Shown here piece by piece: positions 26,319-34,425 of a stretch of 40,843 nt of DNA (the first letter of the stretch is position 1; the number at the start of each line of letters is the position of its first letter). This DNA is from Flavobacteriaceae bacterium (GTDB taxonomy: Bacteria; Bacteroidota; Bacteroidia; Flavobacteriales; Weeksellaceae): positions 1 through 40,843 of the forward strand of contig JAGLAZ010000003.1 of the NCBI GenBank assembly GCA_018260565.1, read 5' to 3'. The position numbers were made by a program, and so were the translations under genes. A model generated the notes under the pieces. It did no database searches, had not been told where the DNA came from, and worked only from the letters and a program-made list of their open reading frames with translations.

Positions 26319-28169
26319 TTATAGTTTTCTTTCTTTACGAAGACTTTTTGGTTGGTTTTTGGATTTTTCCGCTTCGTTTTTTTTATCAAAGGCCTCACGG
26401 TAAGGATTGGCTGTCTCGTATATTATAGGATCATATTTTGGACTGTCTTTAAATATATCTTGCCAAATCTTGAGTCTATCTGTGGTATTCCAATTAAAAT
26501 CTGGAAAAAACTTTACTTCTTCCGTTACGCGACTCATAGGAAAAACATTGGTATTAGCTCCTATGCTACATTCAATAATCTGTACCGTTCTCGCTTCAAA
26601 AAGAGCCTGAATGATTCCACAAGTACTTTTAGCTAAACCAAAACGTAATGTATTTTGTTGGTTTTCTGATGAACTATTCTCAGAGGTATTTTCATCAACA
26701 AAAACTATGCTTTGTGCGTTCCCTAAAACATTAGCCTTTTGCATCTCGTTGTTTTGAAAATAAACTCTTATTTCTCTTCCTTTTATTTGATTAAATTCGT
26801 TATTCATGGAAAGGCTATCTGCTTTTGCAATCACAAAGCCGTTTCCAATAATATGTAAGGAATCTATTTGCTCTGTTTCTGTATTAATGTAGGCCTTTAG
26901 GTCATTTCCAGATGCTTGTCGTGGCCCATTCCATAAAATAGGTTTTCCTGTAAGGTGGAGGATTCCATCGGTTTCATTAAAAGACAATGAATCTGCCCTT
27001 GCCTGCGCATTAGATTTAAAAAAACGCGCCTGACGATAGGCTCGTAGAAAAGATTTTTTACCGGGATTAGAAGGTAATAATTTTTGCCAGGCAATAATTT
27101 TTTCTGCTCCAAAATACGCTGAATCTCGTTCCATAGCTTTCACAGCATAGGCCTTATCCCAAATAACTGCGCTGTCCTTTTTTTCAAAAATTTCACCATA
27201 ATTACCTCGAATGAGTCTTTTTTCTTGGGGATCATGCAGTTCTACATTTCCTATCGCCTTACCATAGCCAGATAATTGACTGTAGGTCATTTCTTTGCCA
27301 CGAAGAATTTTATTATTATAATGAATACGGGAGTTTTTATTCAAGTACGCCATTTTAGAATTCATCTCATATTTTCCACTTTCCGTATACACATAATTAG
27401 ACGGATTTTTTTTATTACGGATGAATGTGGGCCCCGAAAAATAGGCCGTATTACTTATTTGATCTTGAATAATATTTTTTCCATCAATGGTATAGTCCTT
27501 ACTATTAATCGAAACATTCCCATCAAAATTTATTTGTTTGTTAGTAAGGTCATAGGTGGCATTCTGCGTATACATTGTATTGGAAGCGTCTGATATGGTA
27601 CCACCAGTATTGAAGTACGCCTTATTAGCAAGCCTTTCATAAAATAATTTCTCAGTCCGGATAGTTTGTTTCGGGTCTTTTAACACTACATTTTTAGAAG
27701 CTATTCCTATTTGTGTATTGCTATTATATTGCATTTCTTCACTGGTAATAGTACTACCATCTGGGTTGCTTAAGCGTGCCTTACCTATAGCCTCTACATA
27801 ATTTTCATTCTGGTGCCATATAACTACATCCGCTTTTAAAGTAGATCCTTTATGAAAAAATTCTACATTGCCAGTGAGATAAAGATTACCATTATATTTT
27901 TCAGGGGATTTTCCTGTTTTATTAGCGTGAATTAATTGCAATTTTTCAGCACTGTCTTGAATAAGGACGCTAGATTTCAAAGCTCCAGGTGAAGAGTTAG
28001 GGCTTGGATTATTTTTTTGATTAAAAAAGGGCTCAGAAAAAATCTGGTTCGCTTTTTCTTTTCCACCTTGAGCTAAAATGAGAATGCTATTGAGTACGAA
28101 TACTAAAATTAAAGGAATTCTCAACAGTAAAAATTTTCCTTTGAAATACGTCACAGAATTACGACTCAT
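26319..28169 (-). CDS. OstA/LptA-like LPS-transport protein, large form
   Basis: A 616-residue protein (from ATG 28169) with an N-terminal hydrophobic signal (LLLRIPLILVFVLNSILILAQ). It carries OstA-like beta-jellyroll repeats: NGNLYLTGNVEFFHKGS, then TQIGIASKNVVLKD, KQINFDGNVSINSK and others spread over about 75-500. Such domains form the periplasmic LPS bridge in LptA/LptC/LptD. LptA itself is about 180 residues, so this is a multi-repeat version known from Bacteroidota. The start overlaps the end of the Fur-family gene by 11 nt; a second ATG at 28184 would overlap more. The charged C-terminus (KKNEAEKSKNQPKSLRKERK) is unusual for a periplasmic protein. Confidence 0.85.
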   Translation of the reverse strand: MSRNSVTYFKGKFLLLRIPLILVFVLNSILILAQGGKEKANQIFSEPFFNQKNNPSPNSSPGALKSSVLIQDSAEKLQLIHANKTGKSPEKYNGNLYLTGNVEFFHKGSTLKADVVIWHQNENYVEAIGKARLSNPDGSTITSEEMQYNSNTQIGIASKNVVLKDPKQTIRTEKLFYERLANKAYFNTGGTISDASNTMYTQNATYDLTNKQINFDGNVSINSKDYTIDGKNIIQDQISNTAYFSGPTFIRNKKNPSNYVYTESGKYEMNSKMAYLNKNSRIHYNNKILRGKEMTYSQLSGYGKAIGNVELHDPQEKRLIRGNYGEIFEKKDSAVIWDKAYAVKAMERDSAYFGAEKIIAWQKLLPSNPGKKSFLRAYRQARFFKSNAQARADSLSFNETDGILHLTGKPILWNGPRQASGNDLKAYINTETEQIDSLHIIGNGFVIAKADSLSMNNEFNQIKGREIRVYFQNNEMQKANVLGNAQSIVFVDENTSENSSSENQQNTLRFGLAKSTCGIIQALFEARTVQIIECSIGANTNVFPMSRVTEEVKFFPDFNWNTTDRLKIWQDIFKDSPKYDPIIYETANPYREAFDKKNEAEKSKNQPKSLRKERKL

Positions 28170-28656
28170 TTTTTCTATGGGCATATAAATAGAGACTATG
28201 GTTTTCTATTTCTACGCCAAAAGCTTCTGCAATGCTAGTTTTGATTTGCTGGATTCTAGGATCGCAGAATTCTATGATTTCTACAATTTCTCGATCTGAA
28301 CCCTGTTTATAAATTACCAAATGATCATGTTGCATATCAAAATAAGACTTCTCATAAGAGGTGCTAATATTATTTTTCTCCCCAAACTGATGTCTGCGAA
28401 TTAAACCAGCGTCCAAAAACATTTCAATCGTATTGTAAATAGTGGCTTTACTTACATGATATTTTTTATTAAGCATGATTAGGTAAAGATCATCTACATT
28501 AAAGTGCCCATCCAGAAGATAAATTTCTTCTAGAATCATATATCGTTCTGGTGTATTGCGATAATTTTTCTTCTGAAGATATAATTTCAGAACTTCTTTT
28601 ATCTGCTTTAATCGAACAAGACGCCTTTTATCCAGCACTTCATTTTGCAAATTCAT
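28159..28656 (-). CDS. Fur-family transcriptional regulator lacking CxxC
   Basis: A 165-residue Fur-superfamily repressor. The winged-helix domain (about 20-95) has RNTPERYMILEEIY, the recognition helix region VSKATIYNTIEMFLDAGLI and the wing RRHQFGEKN. The dimer/metal domain has HDH at 110-112 (MQHDHLVIYKQG). The usual structural-zinc CxxC after this block is missing (YKQGSDREI stands where LxCxxCG is expected), and only one Cys (C131) follows. It may sense a metal without structural zinc or have another signal. It is likely cotranscribed with the OstA-like gene whose start it overlaps. A 5-bp inverted repeat lies 21 nt upstream. Confidence 0.88.
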   Translation of the reverse strand: MNLQNEVLDKRRLVRLKQIKEVLKLYLQKKNYRNTPERYMILEEIYLLDGHFNVDDLYLIMLNKKYHVSKATIYNTIEMFLDAGLIRRHQFGEKNNISTSYEKSYFDMQHDHLVIYKQGSDREIVEIIEFCDPRIQQIKTSIAEAFGVEIENHSLYLYAHRKNES

Positions 28657-28676
28657 TGGTAGAATTTCTTATTAAA

Positions 28677-28694
28677 TGTACATCTTATAGTACA
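28677..28694. promoter_or_regulatory. Candidate autoregulatory operator of the Fur-family gene
   Basis: Inverted repeat TGTAC (28677-28681) and GTACA (28690-28694) with an 8-nt spacer, 21 nt upstream of the Fur-family start. It does not match the classic Fur box. A weak candidate only; the rest of 28657-28704 shows nothing. Confidence 0.3.
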
Positions 28695-28704
28695 ACTATT
28701 ACGC

Positions 28705-30699
28705 CTAATTTACGTTTTTGAATTTATGTAAAGGCGTAATTCTTTTATTAAAAATTTGTTCATCATTAATAGGTGCACTTTCTATAACTACATTATGTGG
28801 AGAGACGCCCCAAGCTTTGAAATCATCATTACCGATGTATTTCACAAAACTATAGACATTTAAAACAATTTTTTCCTTTGCAGTAAGTAAACAATCGTTA
28901 ATGTATGTGTTATCAATAATAACATACATTAGATCTGCCGCAATTTTATGTTTATTTAATGAAGGATAATTACTGTATTCTGAAAGCTGGCCATTTCTAT
29001 ACATATCCTCCAGGACCTGATCGAAATAATCATTTATCCTTCTATCTATTTTAAATCCGAGTAAAAAGTTTATTTTAAATATTGTCCCTGGTAATATTTC
29101 CTCTATAGAATATTTAAAAGTATATGGTTCCTCCTGATTTACAATATTTAATATAAAATAGCGATCAGCGCGTTTAGGCTGTTTCCTGAAAATACTGTAT
29201 AATATTTTCTCCTCGACTTCACTTTCCATTTTTGCACGGCTAAGAAATGCAAGATTAGTAGCATATTTAGGTATAGATGTGTCATCTTTTAAATCTTGAA
29301 AAAGTTCGGTATAATCGGCGATTTTCTTAAAATTAATCATCCTATTTTTAATTCTACGACCATTATACCATGCATACATACAGACAGCTAAACTTCCAGC
29401 AAGTTCTACAGTAATCCATCCGCCATCAAAGAACTTAATGATATTTGCAAAGAAAAAGCCAATTTCAATACAAAAATAAATTAATCCGAATATGACTATA
29501 ATCGACTTATTCACATGTTTAGTAAACAACCAGAATATAATTAAAATGGTAGTCATAAGCATCGTTAGCGTTATGGATAATCCGTATGCCGCCTCCATCC
29601 TACTACTTTCCTTGAAGTATAAAACCACTACTATACACATAGCGAGTAAACTCCAGTTAATTTTAGGAATATACATTTGCCCCTTTACGCCGCTTGGATA
29701 AAATATTTTTTGGAAAGGCCAAAGATTTAAAGACATTGCCTCAGAGAAGATAGTAAATGAGCCTGTAATAAGGGCTTGGGATGCAATAATAGCTGCAAAA
29801 GTAGCCAGTATAACCCCTGGAAGTACAAACCATTCCGGCATAATAGCAAAAAATGGGTTTTTAGCATGTCCTTCAAACAAATTTATATGATCCAATATAT
29901 ACGCCCCTTGACCTAAGTAATTCATGATCAACATTACTTTAACAAAAATCCAGCTCACCCTTATATTTTTCTTTCCGCAGTGTCCTAAATCTGAATATAA
30001 TGCTTCGGCACCAGTAGTACAAAGGAATACAGCACCCATAATTATAATAGCAGATTTACTATTAGTAATTAATTTATAGGCATAATAAGGATTAAATGCC
30101 TTAAGTATTTGAATATTATCTAAAATATGTGGAAGGCCTAAAGCACCCAACATTAAAAACCATAACACCATTACTGGTCCAAAAAATTTTCCGATAAATT
30201 TTGTCCCAAACTGCTGAATCACAAAAAGAAATACCAAAATACCAATAGTAATAGGTACCACTGGTGATTTTTCATAATAAATTTCTAGACCTTCAATTGC
30301 GGACATAACCGTAAGGGATGGCGTAATAACACCATCAGCTACTAAAGTAGATGCACCAATAATAGCTATTAGATATAACCAGCGTTTTTTTAGGTTTTTT
30401 ACCAAAGAAAATAAGGCTAGGATACCACCTTCTCCTTTATTATCCGCACGAAGCGCAATTACTACATATTTTACTGTAGTTTGTAGAGTTAGCGTCCAAA
30501 TAATACAGGAAAGAGCACCTTCCACATACTCATCTGGGGACAGACGAGATCCCTCTCTAAATGCTCCCATTATCGCCTTCATCACATATAAAGGAGAAGT
30601 TCCTATATCTCCAAATACGATTCCTAATGAAACCAAAACCCCTATAACAGAGAGTTTTTTAAGGTCGAGATGGTGGTGCGTTTTATTATGATTTGCCAT
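28705..30699 (-). CDS. kup: Potassium uptake protein Kup
   Basis: A 664-residue proton-coupled K+ importer of the HAK/KUP/KT family in the inner membrane. It starts with GVLVSLGIVFGDIGTSPLYV, the family hallmark, and has about 12 transmembrane helices over residues 15-455 (for example TTGAEALYSDLGHCGKKNI and ASQALITGSFTIFSEAMSL). A cytoplasmic C-terminal domain of roughly 200 residues follows. Length is normal. It is monocistronic, and its promoter region carries a 7-bp inverted repeat around the -7 element, a possible operator. Confidence 0.94.
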   Translation of the reverse strand: MANHNKTHHHLDLKKLSVIGVLVSLGIVFGDIGTSPLYVMKAIMGAFREGSRLSPDEYVEGALSCIIWTLTLQTTVKYVVIALRADNKGEGGILALFSLVKNLKKRWLYLIAIIGASTLVADGVITPSLTVMSAIEGLEIYYEKSPVVPITIGILVFLFVIQQFGTKFIGKFFGPVMVLWFLMLGALGLPHILDNIQILKAFNPYYAYKLITNSKSAIIIMGAVFLCTTGAEALYSDLGHCGKKNIRVSWIFVKVMLIMNYLGQGAYILDHINLFEGHAKNPFFAIMPEWFVLPGVILATFAAIIASQALITGSFTIFSEAMSLNLWPFQKIFYPSGVKGQMYIPKINWSLLAMCIVVVLYFKESSRMEAAYGLSITLTMLMTTILIIFWLFTKHVNKSIIVIFGLIYFCIEIGFFFANIIKFFDGGWITVELAGSLAVCMYAWYNGRRIKNRMINFKKIADYTELFQDLKDDTSIPKYATNLAFLSRAKMESEVEEKILYSIFRKQPKRADRYFILNIVNQEEPYTFKYSIEEILPGTIFKINFLLGFKIDRRINDYFDQVLEDMYRNGQLSEYSNYPSLNKHKIAADLMYVIIDNTYINDCLLTAKEKIVLNVYSFVKYIGNDDFKAWGVSPHNVVIESAPINDEQIFNKRITPLHKFKNVN

Positions 30700-30709
30700 A
30701 AAATGATAA

Positions 30710-30740
30710 TGGGCAAAATTAACTAAATAATCTTGCCCAA
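30710..30740 (-). promoter_or_regulatory. kup promoter with embedded inverted repeat
   Basis: Minus-strand TTG (30740 to 30738) and TAATTTTG (30721 to 30714) are 16 nt apart and 14 nt before the ATG. An inverted repeat TGGGCAA (30710-30716) / TTGCCCA (30733-30739, 16-nt spacer) covers both elements, so a bound regulator would block RNA polymerase. Confidence 0.5.
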
Positions 30741-30771
30741 TACTATGAATTTTGTTTCTGTTTCTTATAAA

Positions 30772-31743
30772 CTATAGCACAGCTCGAATCGCTTTTTTAA
30801 CATTATCCAATTTAGGGAACCAATCCTCAAATAAAGCTGATGAATAGGGAGCCGAGGTATCTGCAGTATTAATCCTTTTAATAGGTGCGTCCAGGTAATC
30901 AAAGGCTTTTTGCTGTACCATATACGTTATTTCTGAAGAAACATTAGCAAATGGCCAAGCCTCTTCTAAAATAACAAGCCGGTTGGTCTTTTTCACAGAT
31001 TCTATTATTGTATCATAATCTAACGGTCTTACAGTTCTAAGATCTACTACTTCTACATCAATACCCTCTTTAGATAATTCTTCAGCTGCTTGCAAGGCCA
31101 TTTTCATTATTTTTCCAAAAGACACCAATGTAACCTGTGTGCCTGTTCTCTTAATATCAGCTTTTCCTATAGGTAAATAATATTCTTCTTCTGGAATCAT
31201 CATTTTATCACCATACATTTGCTCGGATTCCATAAAAATTACAGGATCATTATCTTGAATGGCAGATTTTAAAAGGCCTTTGGCATCATATGGATTACTT
31301 GGTACAATTACTTTAAGACCGGGACAATTGGCATACCAGCTTTCAAAAGCTTGTGAATGGGTAGCTCCTAACTGCCCAGCTGATGCAGTAGGGCCTCTAA
31401 AAACTATAGGAATATTCCATTGGCCACCCGTCATTTGAAGCATTTTCGCTGCATTGTTAATAATTTGATCGATACCTACCATGGAAAAATTAAAGGTCAT
31501 AAACTCTATTATTGGCCTGTTTCCATTCATTGCAGAACCGACACCTATTCCCGCAAAACCCAATTCCGCGATAGGAGTATCAATAATTCTTTTAGCTCCA
31601 AACTCTTCCAGCATTCCTTTAGAAGCCTTATAAGCACCGTTATATTCTGCAACTTCTTCCCCCATGAGATAGATGCTTTCATCTTTCCGCATTTCTTCAC
31701 TCATTGCTTGAGCTATCACTTCTCTGAATGTATATTCCTTCAT
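30772..31743 (-). CDS. pdhB: Pyruvate dehydrogenase E1 component, beta subunit
   Basis: A 323-residue E1-beta subunit of the thiamine-diphosphate 2-oxoacid dehydrogenase complex. It has the conserved Glu in LMGEEVAEYNGAYK (the ThDP-activating region), IIDTPIAELGFAGIGVGSA, RGPTASAGQLGATHSQ and the C-terminal LEEAWPFANVSSEI. The YNGAYK and GQLGATHSQ forms point to pyruvate rather than branched-chain substrates. The E1-alpha and E2 genes are not next to it, which is common in Flavobacteriia where pdhA/pdhC form a separate locus. Its own -7 element at 31783-31790 supports separate transcription. Confidence 0.93.
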   Translation of the reverse strand: MKEYTFREVIAQAMSEEMRKDESIYLMGEEVAEYNGAYKASKGMLEEFGAKRIIDTPIAELGFAGIGVGSAMNGNRPIIEFMTFNFSMVGIDQIINNAAKMLQMTGGQWNIPIVFRGPTASAGQLGATHSQAFESWYANCPGLKVIVPSNPYDAKGLLKSAIQDNDPVIFMESEQMYGDKMMIPEEEYYLPIGKADIKRTGTQVTLVSFGKIMKMALQAAEELSKEGIDVEVVDLRTVRPLDYDTIIESVKKTNRLVILEEAWPFANVSSEITYMVQQKAFDYLDAPIKRINTADTSAPYSSALFEDWFPKLDNVKKAIRAVL

Positions 31744-31782
31744 ATTGTGGCTATCCGCATTTGCGGGCTTGTTATAATGTCA

Positions 31783-31790
31783 CAAAAATA
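31783..31790 (-). promoter_or_regulatory. Candidate -7 element for pdhB
   Basis: Minus-strand TATTTTTG (31790 to 31783) matches TAnnTTTG, 39 nt before the ATG. The leader contains a small GC hairpin (CCGCA/TGCGG, 31755-31766). No -33 TTG seen. Confidence 0.45.
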
Positions 31791-31820
31791 CATTTTTTCT
31801 CGTTTTTGTATTGATATTAT

Positions 31821-31858
31821 AAAAATAAAAAGCGCAACCCATTTGGCTACGCTTTTTT
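31821..31858. terminator. Intrinsic terminator of the DUF2147 gene
   Basis: An 8-bp stem (31827-31834 with 31850-31857, core AGCG/CGCT) with A-rich sequence on the left and T6 on the right. It ends the DUF2147 mRNA coming from the minus strand and could work in both directions. Confidence 0.8.
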
Positions 31859-31877
31859 AAAGTATGTTGTGAAAAAA

Positions 31878-32297
31878 TTAGTTAGCTTTTACCCAGGTCT
31901 GTGTTCTACCAAATGCAGATACTCCGACGTAGCCTCTTACATTAAGTTTATTTCCTTCTCTGGTAACTAAACATTTGTACGTTTTTCCATTTTTAGGGTC
32001 TGTAATAGTACCACCGCTAAATTCATTACCATCTTTTTTAAGACCGCGGATAACTTCCATTCCAAGAATAGGTTGATTTTTTCTATCATCTGTACATCCA
32101 GTACAACGTGGATTTTCTGGTTTTATTAATAATTGGAAAACTCTACCATAATATTTTCCGTCATTTTTTTTCCAAATTTCCACAATGGATTTAGCCTTAC
32201 CAGAAACATCATCAATAGTTTTCCATTTACCTTCTATCTGTGCAAATGTCATTGAAGAAAGTGCGAAAAATGCGCATAAAGCGAATATTTTTTTCAT
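31878..32297 (-). CDS. Exported DUF2147 family protein
   Basis: A 139-residue protein with signal peptide MKKIFALCAFFALSSMTFAQ and a DUF2147 domain: IEGKWKTIDDVSGKAKSIVEI, then YYGRVFQLL, the cysteine pair CTGC (in the RCTGCTDD segment), GGTITDPKNGKTYKC and VRGYVGVSAFGRTQTW. The domain is lipocalin-like in structure, with no established ligand. Genes of this family are common in Bacteroidota and Proteobacteria. The gene stands alone between a textbook promoter and a terminator, so it is a single-gene unit. Confidence 0.92.
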   Translation of the reverse strand: MKKIFALCAFFALSSMTFAQIEGKWKTIDDVSGKAKSIVEIWKKNDGKYYGRVFQLLIKPENPRCTGCTDDRKNQPILGMEVIRGLKKDGNEFSGGTITDPKNGKTYKCLVTREGNKLNVRGYVGVSAFGRTQTWVKAN

Positions 32298-32317
32298 AAA
32301 TTTTATTTTTAAGTAGT

Positions 32318-32348
32318 CAAATATAATAACTTATTTATAGTATGCAAA
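32318..32348 (-). promoter_or_regulatory. Consensus promoter of the DUF2147 gene
   Basis: Minus-strand TTTG (32348 to 32345), a 19-nt spacer, and TATATTTG (32325 to 32318) match the Bacteroidota consensus exactly. The leader before the ATG at 32297 is about 15 nt. This is the best promoter in the window. Confidence 0.8.
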
Positions 32349-32360
32349 TAAGTATCCAAT

Positions 32361-34295
32361 TTAGGCCGACCCCAATTTCTTTCTTACTATACTATTCATA
32401 TAATCTTGATACCAAGCCTTTATTTTCTTACTTCCTATTTCCATTTCAGGCGTTTTATTTAAAATCAAATTCTTTTCAAATCCAAGATCTGAAATAGAAT
32501 AGATAGCGGTAACTGATTTACCATCAAATAGATAGATATAATTTCCATACATCATCCGAGTTTGTACACCATCGGAGCTCATTATTTGCGCTTCTGGATT
32601 TGGCTTTTCCAATAGACTGTTCCCCCAACTTCTAAAAGGCTTTTTATACCCCATAATTTGGGCAATGCTAGGATATATGTCCATTTGTTGAGCTAATCGC
32701 TTATCTGTTTTTGGTGAAATTAGTTTAGGATTAGGAGAAAATAATAATATAGGTACAGCAAAACCATTTTGAGCCTTTTGATATTCTTTGTAAAAACTTT
32801 GATTAACATGATCCGCTGTAATAATGAATACGGTATTATTATACCAAGGCATTTGTGAAGCAGTAGCAAAAAACTTTTTTAGTGCTAAATCACTGTAACC
32901 AATGGGCTGGTGAATTTCTAATGGACCTTTAGGTATCTTATTTTTATATTGTTCTGGAATTTTAAATGGATGATGACTGCTCACAGAAAAGAGCGTACTG
33001 AAAAAAGGTTGCTTTTCTTTATTTAATTCTGAAGCAAAAAATTGAAATAATGGCTCATCCCAGATTCCCCAAATTCCATCATAATCCTTTTCGTTAGGAT
33101 ATTCGTTTTTCCCAACATACTTTTGTATGCCTAAGATATTAGCATATCCCAAGAACCCCATACTTCCATTAGGGGCACCATGGAAAAAGGATGTAGAGTA
33201 ACCCATTTCGTTTCCTATGCTTACCGCCGATTGTATCTTTTGATTTGCATAGGGAGAACTGGTAAATGCATCTACTAAGGATGGTATTCCTGCAATGACG
33301 CTACTCATTCCGTGAATAGATTGTCTGCCATTAGCGTAGGCATTTGGAAAAATTAACGAGTGCTGAGCCAAACTATCTAAAAATGGAGTGTAGGATACAT
33401 AACCAGGAATATTTTTATCCTTATTAAAAGATCCAATATATTCTCGCCCAAAACTTTCCATTATAAATAATACCACATTGGGATGAGAAGTAGAAAGTGG
33501 TGGGTATTGTCTTGTATGTTCCACTAAATTATCCACCTCTTCATCTGAATAAAAAGAGACTTCCTTAATAGAATTGGTGTCTATGGTGCGCCAAAATGAA
33601 AAAGTGCTATTTAAAATAACATTTCCTAGCTGAGGGTTTTTTACATGCCGTGTAGCATCTACAATATTGATGGGCCGAGTAGAATGTGCATAACCGCCTC
33701 TGATTCCTCCTACAGCTAGGAAAGCCGTAATACATAACCATAGAATTGAAATTCCGAAATATCCCAATGACCATCGCGTATTAGCATCTTTGACTTTTAC
33801 TAATTTATATAAATTGATCCATAAAACAAGTATGATTATACCCAGAAAAATGACTGTATATTGAGCCATTACAACTTCCCAGGATATCTTAAGCCAGTTT
33901 TTTTCATTTTTAGCTACATCATATGCAGCCATAGTCAATCTTCCTCTGCTAAAGGGAAAATATATCATATCAATTAAGTTCATTACTAAACCAGTACTAT
34001 TGGAAATGATATAGACCCAAAACAGTACATTTTGATACTTCCGTTTCGAATTTATTTTTAAAGGCACAAGGCTTAATAATATAAATAAAGCATTTGTATA
34101 TAAAACGGCTGCTGTATCGAATACCAAACCATACCATGCTAAGTTCAAATAATCGCCAAGTCCTTTTATTTGGAAGTATTCTTTTTGGTATAAATAAAAA
34201 AAGACTCTAAGTATTTGATAAAATACAAAAGCTAAACCCAACCTGTATATTAACACTCCAATTTCTTGAAGTCTCAATTTTTCCCATATTTTCAT
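32361..34295 (-). CDS. LTA synthase family / sulfatase-fold membrane enzyme
   Basis: A 644-residue protein with five N-terminal transmembrane helices (about 10-210) and a large extracytoplasmic sulfatase-fold domain. Metal/catalytic features are the Glu in LFIMESFGREY (about 280), the nucleophile region NGRQSIHGMSS (about 323) and ITADHVNQ (about 494), plus SVSSHHPFKIP. It belongs to the alkaline-phosphatase superfamily of LtaS-like phosphoglycerol or phosphoethanolamine transferases. In LtaS the nucleophile is Thr; here Ser follows GRQ. Gram-negative cells lack LTA, so it probably modifies an envelope glycolipid or glycan. Start at 34295 is preferred to the ATG at 34322, which would lie upstream of the -7 element. 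Confidence 0.88.
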   Translation of the reverse strand: MKIWEKLRLQEIGVLIYRLGLAFVFYQILRVFFYLYQKEYFQIKGLGDYLNLAWYGLVFDTAAVLYTNALFILLSLVPLKINSKRKYQNVLFWVYIISNSTGLVMNLIDMIYFPFSRGRLTMAAYDVAKNEKNWLKISWEVVMAQYTVIFLGIIILVLWINLYKLVKVKDANTRWSLGYFGISILWLCITAFLAVGGIRGGYAHSTRPINIVDATRHVKNPQLGNVILNSTFSFWRTIDTNSIKEVSFYSDEEVDNLVEHTRQYPPLSTSHPNVVLFIMESFGREYIGSFNKDKNIPGYVSYTPFLDSLAQHSLIFPNAYANGRQSIHGMSSVIAGIPSLVDAFTSSPYANQKIQSAVSIGNEMGYSTSFFHGAPNGSMGFLGYANILGIQKYVGKNEYPNEKDYDGIWGIWDEPLFQFFASELNKEKQPFFSTLFSVSSHHPFKIPEQYKNKIPKGPLEIHQPIGYSDLALKKFFATASQMPWYNNTVFIITADHVNQSFYKEYQKAQNGFAVPILLFSPNPKLISPKTDKRLAQQMDIYPSIAQIMGYKKPFRSWGNSLLEKPNPEAQIMSSDGVQTRMMYGNYIYLFDGKSVTAIYSISDLGFEKNLILNKTPEMEIGSKKIKAWYQDYMNSIVRKKLGSA

Positions 34296-34299
34296 TTTG

Positions 34300-34307
34300 C
34301 AAATGTA
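34300..34307 (-). promoter_or_regulatory. -7 element abutting the LTA synthase-family start
   Basis: Minus-strand TACATTTG (34307 to 34300) matches TAnnTTTG and ends 4 nt before the ATG at 34295, implying a leaderless or nearly leaderless RNA. No -33 TTG is seen. Confidence 0.4.
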
Positions 34308-34399
34308 AAATTCTGTTAACATTGTGCACCTATTTTATTTCTACACTTAAAAATAGTTACCTAAGAAAAATTCCAAGCGTGTATAGCTTCGCAATTGTC

Positions 34400-34407
34400 T
34401 ATTTTTG
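34400..34407 (+). promoter_or_regulatory. Candidate -7 element for sdaA
   Basis: TATTTTTG matches TAnnTTTG and lies 18 nt before the ATG at 34426. The in-frame TTG at 34405 falls inside it, so that codon is not the start. Confidence 0.5.
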
Positions 34408-34425
34408 CCGATAAGAAGATTGTTA

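Noticed and set aside
31420..31860. 146-codon plus-strand frame over the start of pdhB
   Set aside because: Antisense shadow of pdhB with cysteine- and histidine-rich composition and no family resemblance.
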